Assembly: GCA_020632755.1 (NCBI GenBank)
Contig: JACKEY010000004.1
Span: 124,001 to 188,000 of the forward strand
Direction: 5' to 3'
Length of the DNA stretch: 64,000 nt
DNA from: Alphaproteobacteria bacterium
Lineage (GTDB): Bacteria; Myxococcota_A; UBA796; UBA2385
Position numbers and translations under genes: made by a program. Below, one piece after another: positions 18,838 through 29,145 of this stretch (its first letter is position 1; every line of letters starts with the position of its first letter). Under the pieces are notes generated by a model. The model was not told where the DNA came from, searched no databases, and saw only the letters and a list, made by a program, of their open reading frames with translations.

Positions 18838-19884
18838 ATGTCGACCCTCGCCCTCCTCCTCCTCGCCTGCGCCTCCTCCCCCGGAACCGACAGCGGCGGA
18901 ACCGGTGCAGACGGCTCGGACGGCGACGCGACGGACAGCGGAAGCCCCGGCTTCGACTACGGCGCCTTGACCCTCGACCCCTTCGAGAGCAACGTCGTCG
19001 ACGGCTTCCTCTGCCCCGACGCGCTGGACCCGGAAGGAGCGGTCGACAAGCAGTTCATCGACTGCGCCATCGAAGGCGAGAACGACCGGTCTCCGGCCCC
19101 CCAGGACACCCTGCGGTTCATGGCCTGGAACATCGAGCGCGGGCAGCGGCTGGACGACCAGCTCGCCGGCTTCGCCGACGGCCGCGTGCCCACCCCCGAT
19201 GTGCTGCTGCTGTCCGAGTCCGACCGGTTCTGCGCGCGCAGCGGGGACCGCAACGTGACGCAGGTGCTGGCCCAGGCCCTGGACATGAACTGGGCCTACG
19301 CCGTCGAGTTCGTCGAGTTGCCGCGCGGGGGAGGGGACGAGACCTGCGAGCACGGGAACGCCGTGCTGTCGCGCTTCCCCCTGGCCAACGTGCAACAGCT
19401 GCGGCATGAGGCGAACCTGTCCTGGTACGAGGACGAAGGCGAGCCGCGCCTGGGCGGGCGGATCGCCGTCGCGGCCGACGTCGTCGTGGGCGAGAAGATC
19501 GTGCACGTGGTCACCGTGCACTTCGAGAGCACCGTGAGCGCCTTCGACATCCAGGTCGCCCAGGCCGTCGAGACCGCCGAGCACGCCGCTGTGCAGCCCT
19601 TCGGGGTCGTGGTCGGGGGCGACACGAACGCGCCCTTCTACACCTTCGACCTGAGCAACGGGCAGCACAACGACGAGACCATCGCCGCCTTCACCGACCG
19701 GGGCTTCGAGGACACGCACCTGTCGCTGGATCCCGACGACCGCATCACCCACGAGAACGGGCTGGTGCTGGACCTGCTGCTCGCCCGGGACGTGCACCAC
19801 CACGATCCCGACCTGTGCGAAGAAGACGGCTGCGGCGGCCTGTCGGACCACAAGGCCGTGTGGGTGGACGCCGAGCTCTACTGA
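18838..19884 (+). CDS. endonuclease/exonuclease/phosphatase family lipoprotein
   Basis: 348 residues. A short hydrophobic signal with Cys11 (LLLLAC) lacks basic residues but looks like a lipoprotein leader, followed by a Gly/Ser/Asp linker. The catalytic domain shows EEP (DNase I-like) motifs in order: MAWNIERG with the Asn, LLLSESD with the metal-binding Glu, GGDTNAPFY with the Asp/Asn pair, and LSDHKAVW with the terminal Asp-His. The family cleaves phosphodiesters or phosphomonoesters in nucleic acids, inositol phosphates or lipids; an extracytoplasmic substrate is expected here. GGAGG precedes ATG 18838. Its 3' end overlaps the convergent gene by 7 bases. Confidence 0.85.
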   Translation: MSTLALLLLACASSPGTDSGGTGADGSDGDATDSGSPGFDYGALTLDPFESNVVDGFLCPDALDPEGAVDKQFIDCAIEGENDRSPAPQDTLRFMAWNIERGQRLDDQLAGFADGRVPTPDVLLLSESDRFCARSGDRNVTQVLAQALDMNWAYAVEFVELPRGGGDETCEHGNAVLSRFPLANVQQLRHEANLSWYEDEGEPRLGGRIAVAADVVVGEKIVHVVTVHFESTVSAFDIQVAQAVETAEHAAVQPFGVVVGGDTNAPFYTFDLSNGQHNDETIAAFTDRGFEDTHLSLDPDDRITHENGLVLDLLLARDVHHHDPDLCEEDGCGGLSDHKAVWVDAELY

Positions 19885-20342
19885 GCGCCCACCGGCGGCA
19901 GGCCCCACGCCCGGTGGTCCGCCAGGATGCAGCGGTCCTGGACCACGTCGATACCGGCCGCGACCAACGCAGCGGCCGCCGCGTCGTTCCGGATGCCGAG
20001 CTGCAGCCACACGCAGCGGGGGCGCACCGGCATCGCCAGGATCTCGGGCACGTGGGCCGGGACGTCGGCCGAGCGGCGGAACACGTCCAGGATGTCGATG
20101 CCGTCGGGCAGGTCCGCGGGGCCCAGGTCGGAGAGGGCGGCGCGGACCGGCTCGTCCCACAGCACCTGTCCGGCCTTGCCGGGGTTCACGCCCACGACGC
20201 GCATGCCCTGCTGGTGCATGTACTCGGGCACGTAGAAGGCCGGTCGGAACCGCTCGGGGTGGGCGCCCAGCACCACGGCGGTGCGGCAGCCGCGCAGCAC
20301 GGCTTCCACGTCGGCCCGGGCGGTGAGCAGCCGGCCGGTCAC
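19878..20342 (-). CDS. CoA-binding domain protein (YccU-like)
   Basis: 154 residues from GTG 20342, which overlaps the TGA of the upstream M20 gene as GTGA, implying coupled translation. The whole protein is a Rossmann-type CoA-binding domain: VVLGAHPERFRPAFYVPEYM (nucleotide-binding loop) followed by GMRVVGVNPG and a C-terminal CVWLQLGIRNDAAAAA segment, all typical of the small YccU/CoA_binding_2 group. It corresponds to the N-terminal domain of succinyl-CoA-ligase-like enzymes but without catalytic parts. Its molecular role is not established in the family. Confidence 0.87.
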   Translation of the reverse strand: MTGRLLTARADVEAVLRGCRTAVVLGAHPERFRPAFYVPEYMHQQGMRVVGVNPGKAGQVLWDEPVRAALSDLGPADLPDGIDILDVFRRSADVPAHVPEILAMPVRPRCVWLQLGIRNDAAAAALVAAGIDVVQDRCILADHRAWGLPPVGAQ

Positions 20343-21766
20343 ACGGGCTCCGTCTGCAGCGCGGCCCGGCCCAGGGCGCCGAGCTCGGCGTACAGGAACA
20401 CGTTGGCGGCGATGGCCTTGCGGAACACGCCCAGGTGCATGCTCTCGTTGGGGCCGTGGGCGGTGGTGCGCGGGTCCATGACGCCGTTGAGGATGAGCGG
20501 CAGGTCGCCGAACCGGCGGCCGAACAGGGCCACGAAGGGGATGGACCCGCCGACGCCGACCTGGACCAGCGGGCGGCCCCAGGCGGCGGTGTAGGCGCGG
20601 TCGGCGGCTTCGAAGGCGGGGCCCTTCGGTTCGTAGAGCCAGCCCTCGCCGGCCCAGCCGTCGGCCTTCAGGGTGACCTCGACGCCGCCGGGGGGCTCGT
20701 CGCAGACGATCTCGCGGATCAGCGCTTCCATCTCGGCGGCGGTCTGGCCGGGGGCCAGGCGGACCGACAGGATGGCCTTGGCTTCCTGGCGCAGCGCGTT
20801 CTTCTTGTGGGCCAGGTCGGGCATGGTGGTGGCGACCACGGTCAGCGCGGGCTGGCGCCACATCCACTCGGCCGGGCTGCGGCCGTCGTGGGGCAGGGGC
20901 AGGACACCGTCGATGATGTGGGCGCCGTCGGCGATGACAGCGTCGTCCAGGGGCACGTCCCAGCTGGCGTCCGCCCAGTCGGCAGGCACGTCCTGGCGGC
21001 CGACGTCCAGGCGGCCGTGCTCGTCGGTGAGCCGCGCGATGAGCCGGCAGAGCGCGATGCCGACGTCGGGCACCATGTTGCCCCACAGGCCGCTGTGGCC
21101 GTCGGCGGACAGGGCGCGGCAGGTCAGCTCGAGCTCGAGCAGGCCCCGCAGGCTGACGGTCAGGCCCGGGATCTCGGTGCTGGGGTTCTCGCAGTCGGTC
21201 AGGACCATCACGTCGGCCTCGAAGGCGTCGGGGAAGGCGTCCATGAACCTCTCCAGGTTGGGGCTGCCGATCTCCTCCTCGCCCTCGATGAACAGCCGCA
21301 GGTTGCAGGGCAGCCCGCCCTCGGCCAGCCAGGCCCGGATGGCGGCGAGGTGGCTGACCCAGCCGCCCATGTCGTCGGCGGCGCCGCGGCCGTACAGCCG
21401 GCCGTCGCGGATCTCCGGCTGGTGCGGCGGGCTGTGCCAGATCTCGCCCTTGACCGGCTGCAGGTCCAGGTGGCCGTAGACCAGCACGGTGGGGGCGTCG
21501 GGGCCCGCGCCCATCCACTCGGCGGCGACGCTCGGCAGGGCGTCGGGCAGCTCGAGGACCCGGGCGCCGGACAGGCCCAGCGCGTCGAGATCCGCGGCGA
21601 TCTTCGCGGCCAGGCGCCGCACATCGTCGAAGTGGGCGGGGTCGCAGGAGATGGCGGGGATCGTCAGGTAGCCGCAGAGCTCGGCGACGGTGGCGTCGAA
21701 GGCGGCGTCGGCACGGGCGGCGACGGCGGGCGCGAGGGAGGGGGTGGTGGCGGGGTCGACGGCCAT
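20339..21766 (-). CDS. M20 family metallopeptidase (dipeptidase-like)
   Basis: 475 residues from ATG 21766 with GGAG upstream. Two-domain M20 architecture: metal-site motifs VYGHLDLQPV (His, Asp), GRGAADDMGG (bridging Asp), FIEGEEEIGS (catalytic Glu and ligand Glu) and the C-terminal GPNESMHLG His; the dimerisation (lid) domain lies between. Closest in style to the CNDP/PepV dipeptidase group, cytoplasmic enzymes that hydrolyse dipeptides or N-acyl amino acids. It is coupled to a downstream CoA-binding protein and diverges from ccmA with only 58 bases between starts, so the two promoters overlap. Confidence 0.9.
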   Translation of the reverse strand: MAVDPATTPSLAPAVAARADAAFDATVAELCGYLTIPAISCDPAHFDDVRRLAAKIAADLDALGLSGARVLELPDALPSVAAEWMGAGPDAPTVLVYGHLDLQPVKGEIWHSPPHQPEIRDGRLYGRGAADDMGGWVSHLAAIRAWLAEGGLPCNLRLFIEGEEEIGSPNLERFMDAFPDAFEADVMVLTDCENPSTEIPGLTVSLRGLLELELTCRALSADGHSGLWGNMVPDVGIALCRLIARLTDEHGRLDVGRQDVPADWADASWDVPLDDAVIADGAHIIDGVLPLPHDGRSPAEWMWRQPALTVVATTMPDLAHKKNALRQEAKAILSVRLAPGQTAAEMEALIREIVCDEPPGGVEVTLKADGWAGEGWLYEPKGPAFEAADRAYTAAWGRPLVQVGVGGSIPFVALFGRRFGDLPLILNGVMDPRTTAHGPNESMHLGVFRKAIAANVFLYAELGALGRAALQTEPV

Positions 21767-21794
21767 GGGGGCTCCGGTCGGAGGAGGGGCAGGC

Positions 21795-21816
21795 CAGCTA
21801 TCCCACGCGATAGGGG
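21795..21816. promoter_or_regulatory. back-to-back TA elements between the M20 and ccmA genes
   Basis: CTATC and GATAG face each other across CCACGC, giving a leftward TAGCTG (21795-21800) and a rightward TAGGGG (21811-21816). The latter lies 8 bases before ccmA ATG 21825; the former has a leader with GGAG before ATG 21766. Confidence 0.4.
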
Positions 21817-21824
21817 GGGCGGCC

Positions 21825-22592
21825 ATGCCGATCCCGCCTGCATCCGCTGCTGCCGAGGAGGCGTCCGCCCCGGGCGCCGGGCCCCCCGTCGAGGGCGCCG
21901 TCGCCGAGCGCGCGGTCGTGGTGCAGGCCCGCGGGCTGTCCCGGCGGTTCGGCCGCCGCTGGGCCCTGGCCCGCCTGGACCTGACGGTGCACGCCGGCGA
22001 GCGGCTGCTGGTCGTCGGCGCCAACGGCAGCGGCAAGAGCACGCTGCTCACCCTGCTGTCGACGCTGCTGGCGCCGACCGAGGGCCAGCTGTCCCTGTTC
22101 GGGCTGGACCCGGTCCGGGATCGGGCCCGGGTCCGGGCGCGGATCGGGATGGTCCGGCACGCCCACGGCCTGTACGAGGACCTGTCGGCGCGGGACAACC
22201 TGGTCGTGCGTGCACGACTGTTGGGGCGGCCGGTGGACGTGGCCGGGCTGCTGGCCACGGTGGGGCTGGACGATCGCGTCGAGCCGCTGCGCAGCTACAG
22301 CGCCGGCATGCGCAAGCGGCTGCAGCTGGCCTGCGTGCGCCTGGAGATGCCGGACCTGGTCCTGCTCGACGAGCCCTTCTCGGCGCTCGATCCGGCGGGC
22401 TGCGCGGACGTCGCGGCGCTCGTCGGCGAGCTCCCGGGCACGGTGCTCATCGCCAGCCACCAGGTGGACCGCGCGGCGGCGATCTGCACGCGGGCCATCC
22501 TGCTCGACGGCGGCCAGCTGCGCTGGTCCGGCCCGGCGGATCAGGCCTGGCGGGCCTGGAAGGCGGTCCAGGCCCAGGGGGCGGCGCGATGA
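21825..22592 (+). CDS. ccmA: heme exporter ATP-binding subunit CcmA
   Basis: 255 residues. ABC ATPase motifs are complete: Walker A GANGSGKST, signature SYSAGMRKR (divergent from LSGGQ), Walker B LVLLDEPF and the switch His in ASHQV. A ~30-residue Ala/Pro-rich N-terminal extension precedes the domain. In System I cytochrome c maturation CcmA with CcmB powers release of holo-CcmE from CcmC. The ORF is open further upstream, but ATG 21825 follows a TA element and no ribosome site lies before earlier starts. Its stop overlaps ccmB as ATGA. Confidence 0.9.
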   Translation: MPIPPASAAAEEASAPGAGPPVEGAVAERAVVVQARGLSRRFGRRWALARLDLTVHAGERLLVVGANGSGKSTLLTLLSTLLAPTEGQLSLFGLDPVRDRARVRARIGMVRHAHGLYEDLSARDNLVVRARLLGRPVDVAGLLATVGLDDRVEPLRSYSAGMRKRLQLACVRLEMPDLVLLDEPFSALDPAGCADVAALVGELPGTVLIASHQVDRAAAICTRAILLDGGQLRWSGPADQAWRAWKAVQAQGAAR

Positions 22593-23269
22593 CGCGGGTC
22601 TTCGCCATGACCCTGACCATCCTGCGCAAGGACCTGCTGGTCGAGTGGCGGGCCCGCGCCCAGGCGGTGGCCCTGCTCGGCTTCGCTGCGGTGGTCCTGC
22701 TGCTGTTCTCCTTCGCGGTCGGCCCCGACAGCACGATGCTGGCGAAGCACGCCGGCGGCTACCTGTGGCTCGCGCTCCTCCTCGCCAGCACCCTCCTCCT
22801 CGGCCGCTCGCTCCAGACCGAAGTCGAGACCGACGCGCTGGAAGCCCTCCTCCTCGCCCCCGTGCCCCCGGCTGCCCTGTTCTACGGCAAGGCGCTGGCC
22901 AACGCCGGGCTGCTCGTGATGGTGGCGCTGGTGGCGGTGCCGGTGGACCTGGCGATCACCGGGGCGGGCATCGTCGAGAACCCTGTGCTGCTCGCGCTGA
23001 TCGTGGTGTTGGGCGCTGCGGGCATCGCCGCTCCGGGCACCTTCTACGCGGCGCTCACGGCGCGCATCGACGGCCGCCAGCTGCTGCTGCCGCTCCTGCT
23101 GTTCCCGCTGGTCGTGCCGGCCCTGCTGGCCTCGGTCAAGGCGACGAGCCTCGTGATGACGGGCGACCCGATGGAACAGCTGCCGGGCTGGATCGCGCTG
23201 CTGGTCTGCTTCGACGCCATCTACTGGAGCCTGTGCGGGTTGCTGTTCGAGAAGGTGGTCGACGGCTGA
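22589..23269 (+). CDS. ccmB: heme exporter membrane subunit CcmB
   Basis: 226 residues with six hydrophobic segments, the standard size of CcmB. LTILRKDLLVEWR near the N-terminus and the LGRSLQTEVETDALEALLLA stretch are typical of the family, as is the RIDGRQLLLPLLLFPLVVP segment. It forms the membrane part of the CcmAB ABC complex. It begins inside the ccmA stop codon (ATGA). A 184-bp gap separates it from ccmC, the only sizeable gap in this operon. Confidence 0.92.
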   Translation: MTRVFAMTLTILRKDLLVEWRARAQAVALLGFAAVVLLLFSFAVGPDSTMLAKHAGGYLWLALLLASTLLLGRSLQTEVETDALEALLLAPVPPAALFYGKALANAGLLVMVALVAVPVDLAITGAGIVENPVLLALIVVLGAAGIAAPGTFYAALTARIDGRQLLLPLLLFPLVVPALLASVKATSLVMTGDPMEQLPGWIALLVCFDAIYWSLCGLLFEKVVDG

Positions 23270-23453
23270 GTCGGTCCTACGTGCGTCTCACGTCGTGCTG
23301 TGAAACCGGTGGGTCGGCCACGACCGCAGTGCACCCGACGGAACCCGCCGCAGTGCCGGCAGCTCAGTGCGACCGAGCGTCGCAGCATCGCCCACCGCTC
23401 CCCCCGCCGTTAGAGCCGGAGACTCCCCTGACGTCCCCACCCGATCCGATCGC
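23270..23453 (+). other. 184-bp gap between ccmB and ccmC
   Basis: No open frame with coding character is seen. A TTAGAG followed by CCGGAGACTCCCC near 23411-23428 could be an internal promoter or a ribosome site for a lost short reading frame, but neither is convincing. Confidence 0.4.
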
Positions 23454-24194
23454 ATGAAGTCCCCTCTCGCCATCGTCGGACTGATCTTCGTGGTCCTCGG
23501 CATGCTCGCCACCGCGGCGGGGCACTGGATCGGGCTGTTCGTCGCCCCTCCCGAAGCGATGATGGGCGACGTCGGCCGCATCCTGTACGTGCACGTGCCG
23601 ACGGCCTGGGCGGCGCTGATCTTCTTCATGGTCGCCTTCGTGGCCGCCATCGGCTCGCTGTGGTCGGGCTGGCGCGGCTTCGACGCGGCGACCACGGGGG
23701 CGGTCGAGGTCGGCACGGTGCTGACCTTCCTGCTGCTGATCCAGGGATCCATCTGGGCCCGGCCCACCTGGAACACCTGGTGGACCTGGGACCCGCGGCT
23801 GACGACGTCGGCCGTGCTGGCGGCGGCCTTCGGCGTCGTGCTGCTGATGCGGCGGCTCATCGACCAGCCGGCCAAGCGGCAGATGGCCACGGCGGTGGCG
23901 ACGATCATCGCCTTCGTCGACGTGCCGGTCGTGTACTTCAGCGTGAAGTGGTGGGCGTCCCTGCACCAGCAGGCCTCGACCCGCGCCAGCATGGACTCGG
24001 TCATGGGCCTGCCCCTGGGCGTCGCGGCGCTCGGCATGCTGGTCATGGGAACCGGCCTGATGCTGCTGCGCACCAAGGTCGAGCTGGTCCGGCTGGCCCA
24101 CGAAGCCGACGCCCCCGAGCTGCCGCCCACCGCGGCGCCGCTCCGGCTCGATGACCCTGCCGGGGGCGACCCCACCCTCGACGAAGCGACCTGA
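23454..24194 (+). CDS. ccmC: heme-handling protein CcmC
   Basis: 246 residues with six hydrophobic segments. The tryptophan-rich WWD motif is present (TWWTWDPRLT), flanked by the two conserved external His residues that bind heme (one in YVHVPTAW, one in KWWASLHQ). CcmC presents heme to CcmE on the periplasmic side. The C-terminal ~30 residues are an extra acidic and Pro-rich tail not essential in the family. It follows ccmB and precedes a tiny ccmD. Confidence 0.93.
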   Translation: MKSPLAIVGLIFVVLGMLATAAGHWIGLFVAPPEAMMGDVGRILYVHVPTAWAALIFFMVAFVAAIGSLWSGWRGFDAATTGAVEVGTVLTFLLLIQGSIWARPTWNTWWTWDPRLTTSAVLAAAFGVVLLMRRLIDQPAKRQMATAVATIIAFVDVPVVYFSVKWWASLHQQASTRASMDSVMGLPLGVAALGMLVMGTGLMLLRTKVELVRLAHEADAPELPPTAAPLRLDDPAGGDPTLDEAT

Positions 24195-24204
24195 GGAGCA
24201 CGAC

Positions 24205-24330
24205 ATGGACGGCATGATCGACGGCGGCTGGGGCTTCGTGTGGGCCGCCTACGGCATCACCTGGGCCGTGCTCCTGGGTTACCTCGTGACGCTTGTCCTG
24301 CCCGGCCGGCTGTCGCCTCCCGGCTCCTGA
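24205..24330 (+). CDS. ccmD: CcmD, small membrane protein of cytochrome c maturation
   Basis: 41 residues, easily missed by size cut-offs. One transmembrane helix (about residues 10-32, with FVWAAYGITWAVLLGYL), preceded by Gly and followed by a short basic/proline tail. The motif WxAYGxT/WxxxLxxY is typical of CcmD, which helps release holo-CcmE from the CcmABC complex. GAGGAGCA ends 5 bases before ATG 24205, and position between ccmC and ccmE is the standard order. Confidence 0.88.
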   Translation: MDGMIDGGWGFVWAAYGITWAVLLGYLVTLVLPGRLSPPGS

Positions 24331-24358
24331 GTCGCCCTCCTTCCCCGAGGCCTCGCCC

Positions 24359-24817
24359 ATGTCCTCCGCCACCCAGCGCCGTGTCTTCCTCGTGGCCGCC
24401 CTGCTCGTGGCGGCGGTCGCCCTGGGGGTGATCTCGATGGGCGGCATCGGCGAGAACCTGGTCTACTTCTGGACCCCGGCCCAGGTGCACGAGAACGCCA
24501 GCAAGGCGGTCGGCGCCACCATCCGCATGGGCGGCGTGGTCCAGGCCGACAGCGTGGACTGGCAGCCCGACACCCAGGCCCTGACCTTCACGGTCGGCGA
24601 GTCGGCGGTCGACACGGCCACGCCGATCACCGTGCACGCCCAGAGCGCCCCGCCGCAGATGTTCCGCGAGGGCATCGGCGTGGTGGTGGAAGGCACCATG
24701 ACGGACGCCGGCACCTTCCGCGCCGACAAGGTCATGGTGAAGCACAGCAACGAGTACCGAGCCCCCACCGACGGCATGGCTCCGGCCGATCTGTACGCCA
24801 CCGTCGAGGAGCTCTGA
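24359..24817 (+). CDS. ccmE: heme chaperone CcmE
   Basis: 152 residues: an N-terminal membrane anchor (about 9-27), then a periplasmic OB-fold beta domain. The covalent heme-binding His129 lies in VKHSNEY, with Tyr133 four residues on, matching the HxxxY class. The protein carries heme from CcmC to CcmF. Start at ATG 24359 has CCCCGAGG nearby. Only 3 bases separate its stop from ccmF. Confidence 0.93.
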   Translation: MSSATQRRVFLVAALLVAAVALGVISMGGIGENLVYFWTPAQVHENASKAVGATIRMGGVVQADSVDWQPDTQALTFTVGESAVDTATPITVHAQSAPPQMFREGIGVVVEGTMTDAGTFRADKVMVKHSNEYRAPTDGMAPADLYATVEEL

Positions 24818-24820
24818 CCG

Positions 24821-26814
<1,994 letters not shown>

Positions 26815-26818
<4 letters not shown>

Positions 26819-27333
26819 ACTGGAAGGTGCTGCTGATCGGCGTCGTGCTGGTCGTGCCGCTGGTCGTCGTGCTCGCGCTCGGCTTCGGTCACGACCCGCG
26901 GGCGCTGCCGACCACGATGGTCGACCGGCCCGCGCCGGGCTTCGTCCTGGCGGACATGGACACCGGCGAGCAGGTCGACCTGGCGGCGCTGCGTGGCAAG
27001 CCCGTGGTCATCAACTTCGCGTCGAGCTGGTGTGTGCCCTGCGCCCAGGAGCACCCGTGGCTCGTGCGCGTGGCCCGCGACTACCAGCCGCGCGGCGTGG
27101 TCTTCCTCAACGTCCTCTACAACGACGAGCCCATCAAGTGGCAGGGCTTCCTGGCCCGCTACGGCCAGTCCTTCCCGACCCTGGTCGATCCCGGCGGCCG
27201 CGTCGCCATCGACTACGGCGTGGCGGGGGTGCCCGAGACCTTCGTGCTCGACGACCAGGGCAACATCGTGCGCAAGTTCACCGGCCCGGTCGTGCCCGAC
27301 GAGTTCCTGCCCCTGCTGGACGGCCTGCTGTGA
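26815..27333 (+). CDS. ccmG: thiol:disulfide oxidoreductase CcmG (DsbE)
   Basis: 172 residues: an N-terminal membrane anchor (about 4-24) and a periplasmic thioredoxin fold with the redox motif WCVPC (Cys73, Cys76) and the cis-proline loop GVAGVPETF. It reduces apocytochrome or CcmH thiols before heme attachment. ATG 26815 overlaps the ccmF stop and its own stop overlaps the GTG of ccmH, so three genes are coupled. Confidence 0.94.
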
Positions 27334-27920
27334 GCGCCTCCCTCCTGCTGCTCTGCGCCCTCGCCGGCGCCCCGGCTCCTGCCCAGGACGACCTGGCCCA
27401 GGACGACCCCGGCCAGGACGACCCCGGCCAGGACGACCTCGCCCCGGCCGCCGAAGGCGCCGCCCCGCAGGCACTCGAGGCGCCGCCGGCCCGTGCGCCG
27501 CTGACCGACGACGACGAGATCGACGACGTCACGGAGCACGTGTCCAAGGGCCTGCGCTGCCCCGTCTGTCAGGGGCTGTCCGTCGCCGACTCGCCCTCGG
27601 ACGGCGCCCGCACCATGAAGGCCCGGATCCGCGAGCTGGTGGCCATGGGCTACAGCCAGGAGCAGATCGAGGACTACTTCGTCGACCGCTACGGGGACTG
27701 GATCAAGCTCGAGCCGCCGACCCGGGGTCGCCACGTGCTGGTCTGGGGCCTGCCGGTCGCCTTCGTGCTGTTCGGAGGAGGCCTGGTCGCCTGGTACGTC
27801 CAGGCCAACATCGGCGTGCGCTCGCGGCGGGCCGAGGTGACGCCGGTCGAGGACGACGAGCTGTCGCCCTACCGCGCGCGCATCCTGGCCGAGCTCGGCC
27901 TGGACGGCGGGGAGGCCTGA
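27330..27920 (+). CDS. ccmH: CcmH/CycL-type cytochrome c maturation thiol protein
   Basis: 196 residues from GTG 27330, overlapping the ccmG stop. A signal peptide of about 18 residues is followed by an unusual acidic repeat (QDDPGQDDPGQDD) and a Pro/Ala linker before the conserved domain. The redox motif is LRCPVCQG (Cys77, Cys80); a single membrane helix follows near residue 140 (HVLVWGLPVAFVLFGGGLVAW). It interacts with CcmF and reduces apocytochrome c. The N-terminal acidic extension is not usual for the family. Confidence 0.9.
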   Translation: MSASLLLLCALAGAPAPAQDDLAQDDPGQDDPGQDDLAPAAEGAAPQALEAPPARAPLTDDDEIDDVTEHVSKGLRCPVCQGLSVADSPSDGARTMKARIRELVAMGYSQEQIEDYFVDRYGDWIKLEPPTRGRHVLVWGLPVAFVLFGGGLVAWYVQANIGVRSRRAEVTPVEDDELSPYRARILAELGLDGGEA

Positions 27921-29132
27921 GTGTTCGAAGGCGTCGACTGGAGTGTCTGGGGGCCGCCGACCGCGGTGGCGGTGGTCGGGCTGGGCTTCGGCCTGTTCCT
28001 GCTGATGCGGGGCCTCGGCGAAGGCGACAGCGGCGAGCTGAGCGCCGAAGGCCTGACCCGCGACGACCTGCAGGCCCGCAAGGACGCGCGGGTCGAAGAA
28101 TTGCGGGCCCTGCAGGCCGAGCAGGGCCGCCTGCCGCCGGACGAGTTCGATGCGCGCTGGAGGCGCACCCTGGACGACGCGGCCCGAGCGCTGCGCGACC
28201 TCGAGCACTTCACCGCCGCCCCGACCCAGGCCGCGGTGCCGGCGCCGTCGGGTGGCTGGTCGCTGCGGCGCCAGCTGCCCTTCGTCGTGCTGGCGATGAT
28301 CATCGCGGCCGGCGCCACCTGGACCCTGATGCAGTCGTCGCGCGAGCGGGGCAGCGGCGGCATGACCGGCGCGACGGTGGACAGCCGCCAGGCCGCCCTC
28401 GAAGAAGCGAAGGCCGCGCTGGAAGCGAACCCCCAGGACATCGACGCCGCCGCCTTCCTGGCCCACAGCTACATCCGCGACGGCGATCTCGACGCCGGCA
28501 TGAAGTACGTGGACGCGGGCCGGACCGCCGACCCCGACGATCCCCGCATCCAGGCCAGCCTGGCCGCCCTGATGATCGCGATCGGCTACTTCGAGCGCGC
28601 CGAGTCGACCCTGGACGACGCCCAGAAGGCCGCGCCGGACCTGGCGTCGGCTTGGCTGTGGCGGGGCGTGCTGCGCCAGCAGCAGGGCGATCTCGAGGGC
28701 GCTGGCGCGGCCTTCGACAAGGTGCTGGAGCTGTCCACGGACGCGCAGGACCGCCGTCTGGCGGCCATCCTCAAGAGCGACCTGGACAAGGCGGCCCACC
28801 CGGTCGGGCCCCGTGTGGCCGGCCGGGTCGAGATCGGCGAAGGCGTGACGGTGCCCGAGGGGGCCCTGCTGTTCATCTACGCCCGCTCGCCCGAGCTCGG
28901 CGTGGGCCCGCCCCTGGCGGCGCTCAAGGTGCCCGTCAGCCAGCTGCCCTACGACTTCACCATCTCCGAGACCGACATGATCCGCCCGGGCACCTGGCCC
29001 GACGAGGTCTGGGTCTCGGCGCGCGTGGATCTGGACGGCAACGCCATGACCAAGGACGAAGGGGCCCCCGCTTCCGAAGCGCAGGGCCCGATCACCTCGG
29101 CCGAACCGGCGATCACGCTCACCCTGCGGTGA
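27921..29132 (+). CDS. ccmI: CcmI/CycH-type TPR assembly protein
   Basis: 403 residues from GTG 27921, immediately after the ccmH stop. Two membrane helices (about 12-32 and 115-135) flank a cytoplasmic coiled region, as in CcmI. Three TPR-like repeats follow (from SRQAALEEAKAALEANPQD to about residue 290), then a C-terminal beta domain (GALLFIYARSPELG, VPVSQLPYDFTISETD) characteristic of CcmI/NrfG C-termini. It holds apocytochrome c for the CcmFH lyase. It closes the ccm operon; its stop is 13 bases from the end of the next convergent gene. Confidence 0.85.
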   Translation: MFEGVDWSVWGPPTAVAVVGLGFGLFLLMRGLGEGDSGELSAEGLTRDDLQARKDARVEELRALQAEQGRLPPDEFDARWRRTLDDAARALRDLEHFTAAPTQAAVPAPSGGWSLRRQLPFVVLAMIIAAGATWTLMQSSRERGSGGMTGATVDSRQAALEEAKAALEANPQDIDAAAFLAHSYIRDGDLDAGMKYVDAGRTADPDDPRIQASLAALMIAIGYFERAESTLDDAQKAAPDLASAWLWRGVLRQQQGDLEGAGAAFDKVLELSTDAQDRRLAAILKSDLDKAAHPVGPRVAGRVEIGEGVTVPEGALLFIYARSPELGVGPPLAALKVPVSQLPYDFTISETDMIRPGTWPDEVWVSARVDLDGNAMTKDEGAPASEAQGPITSAEPAITLTLR

Positions 29133-29145
29133 GCGCGGCGCCCGC

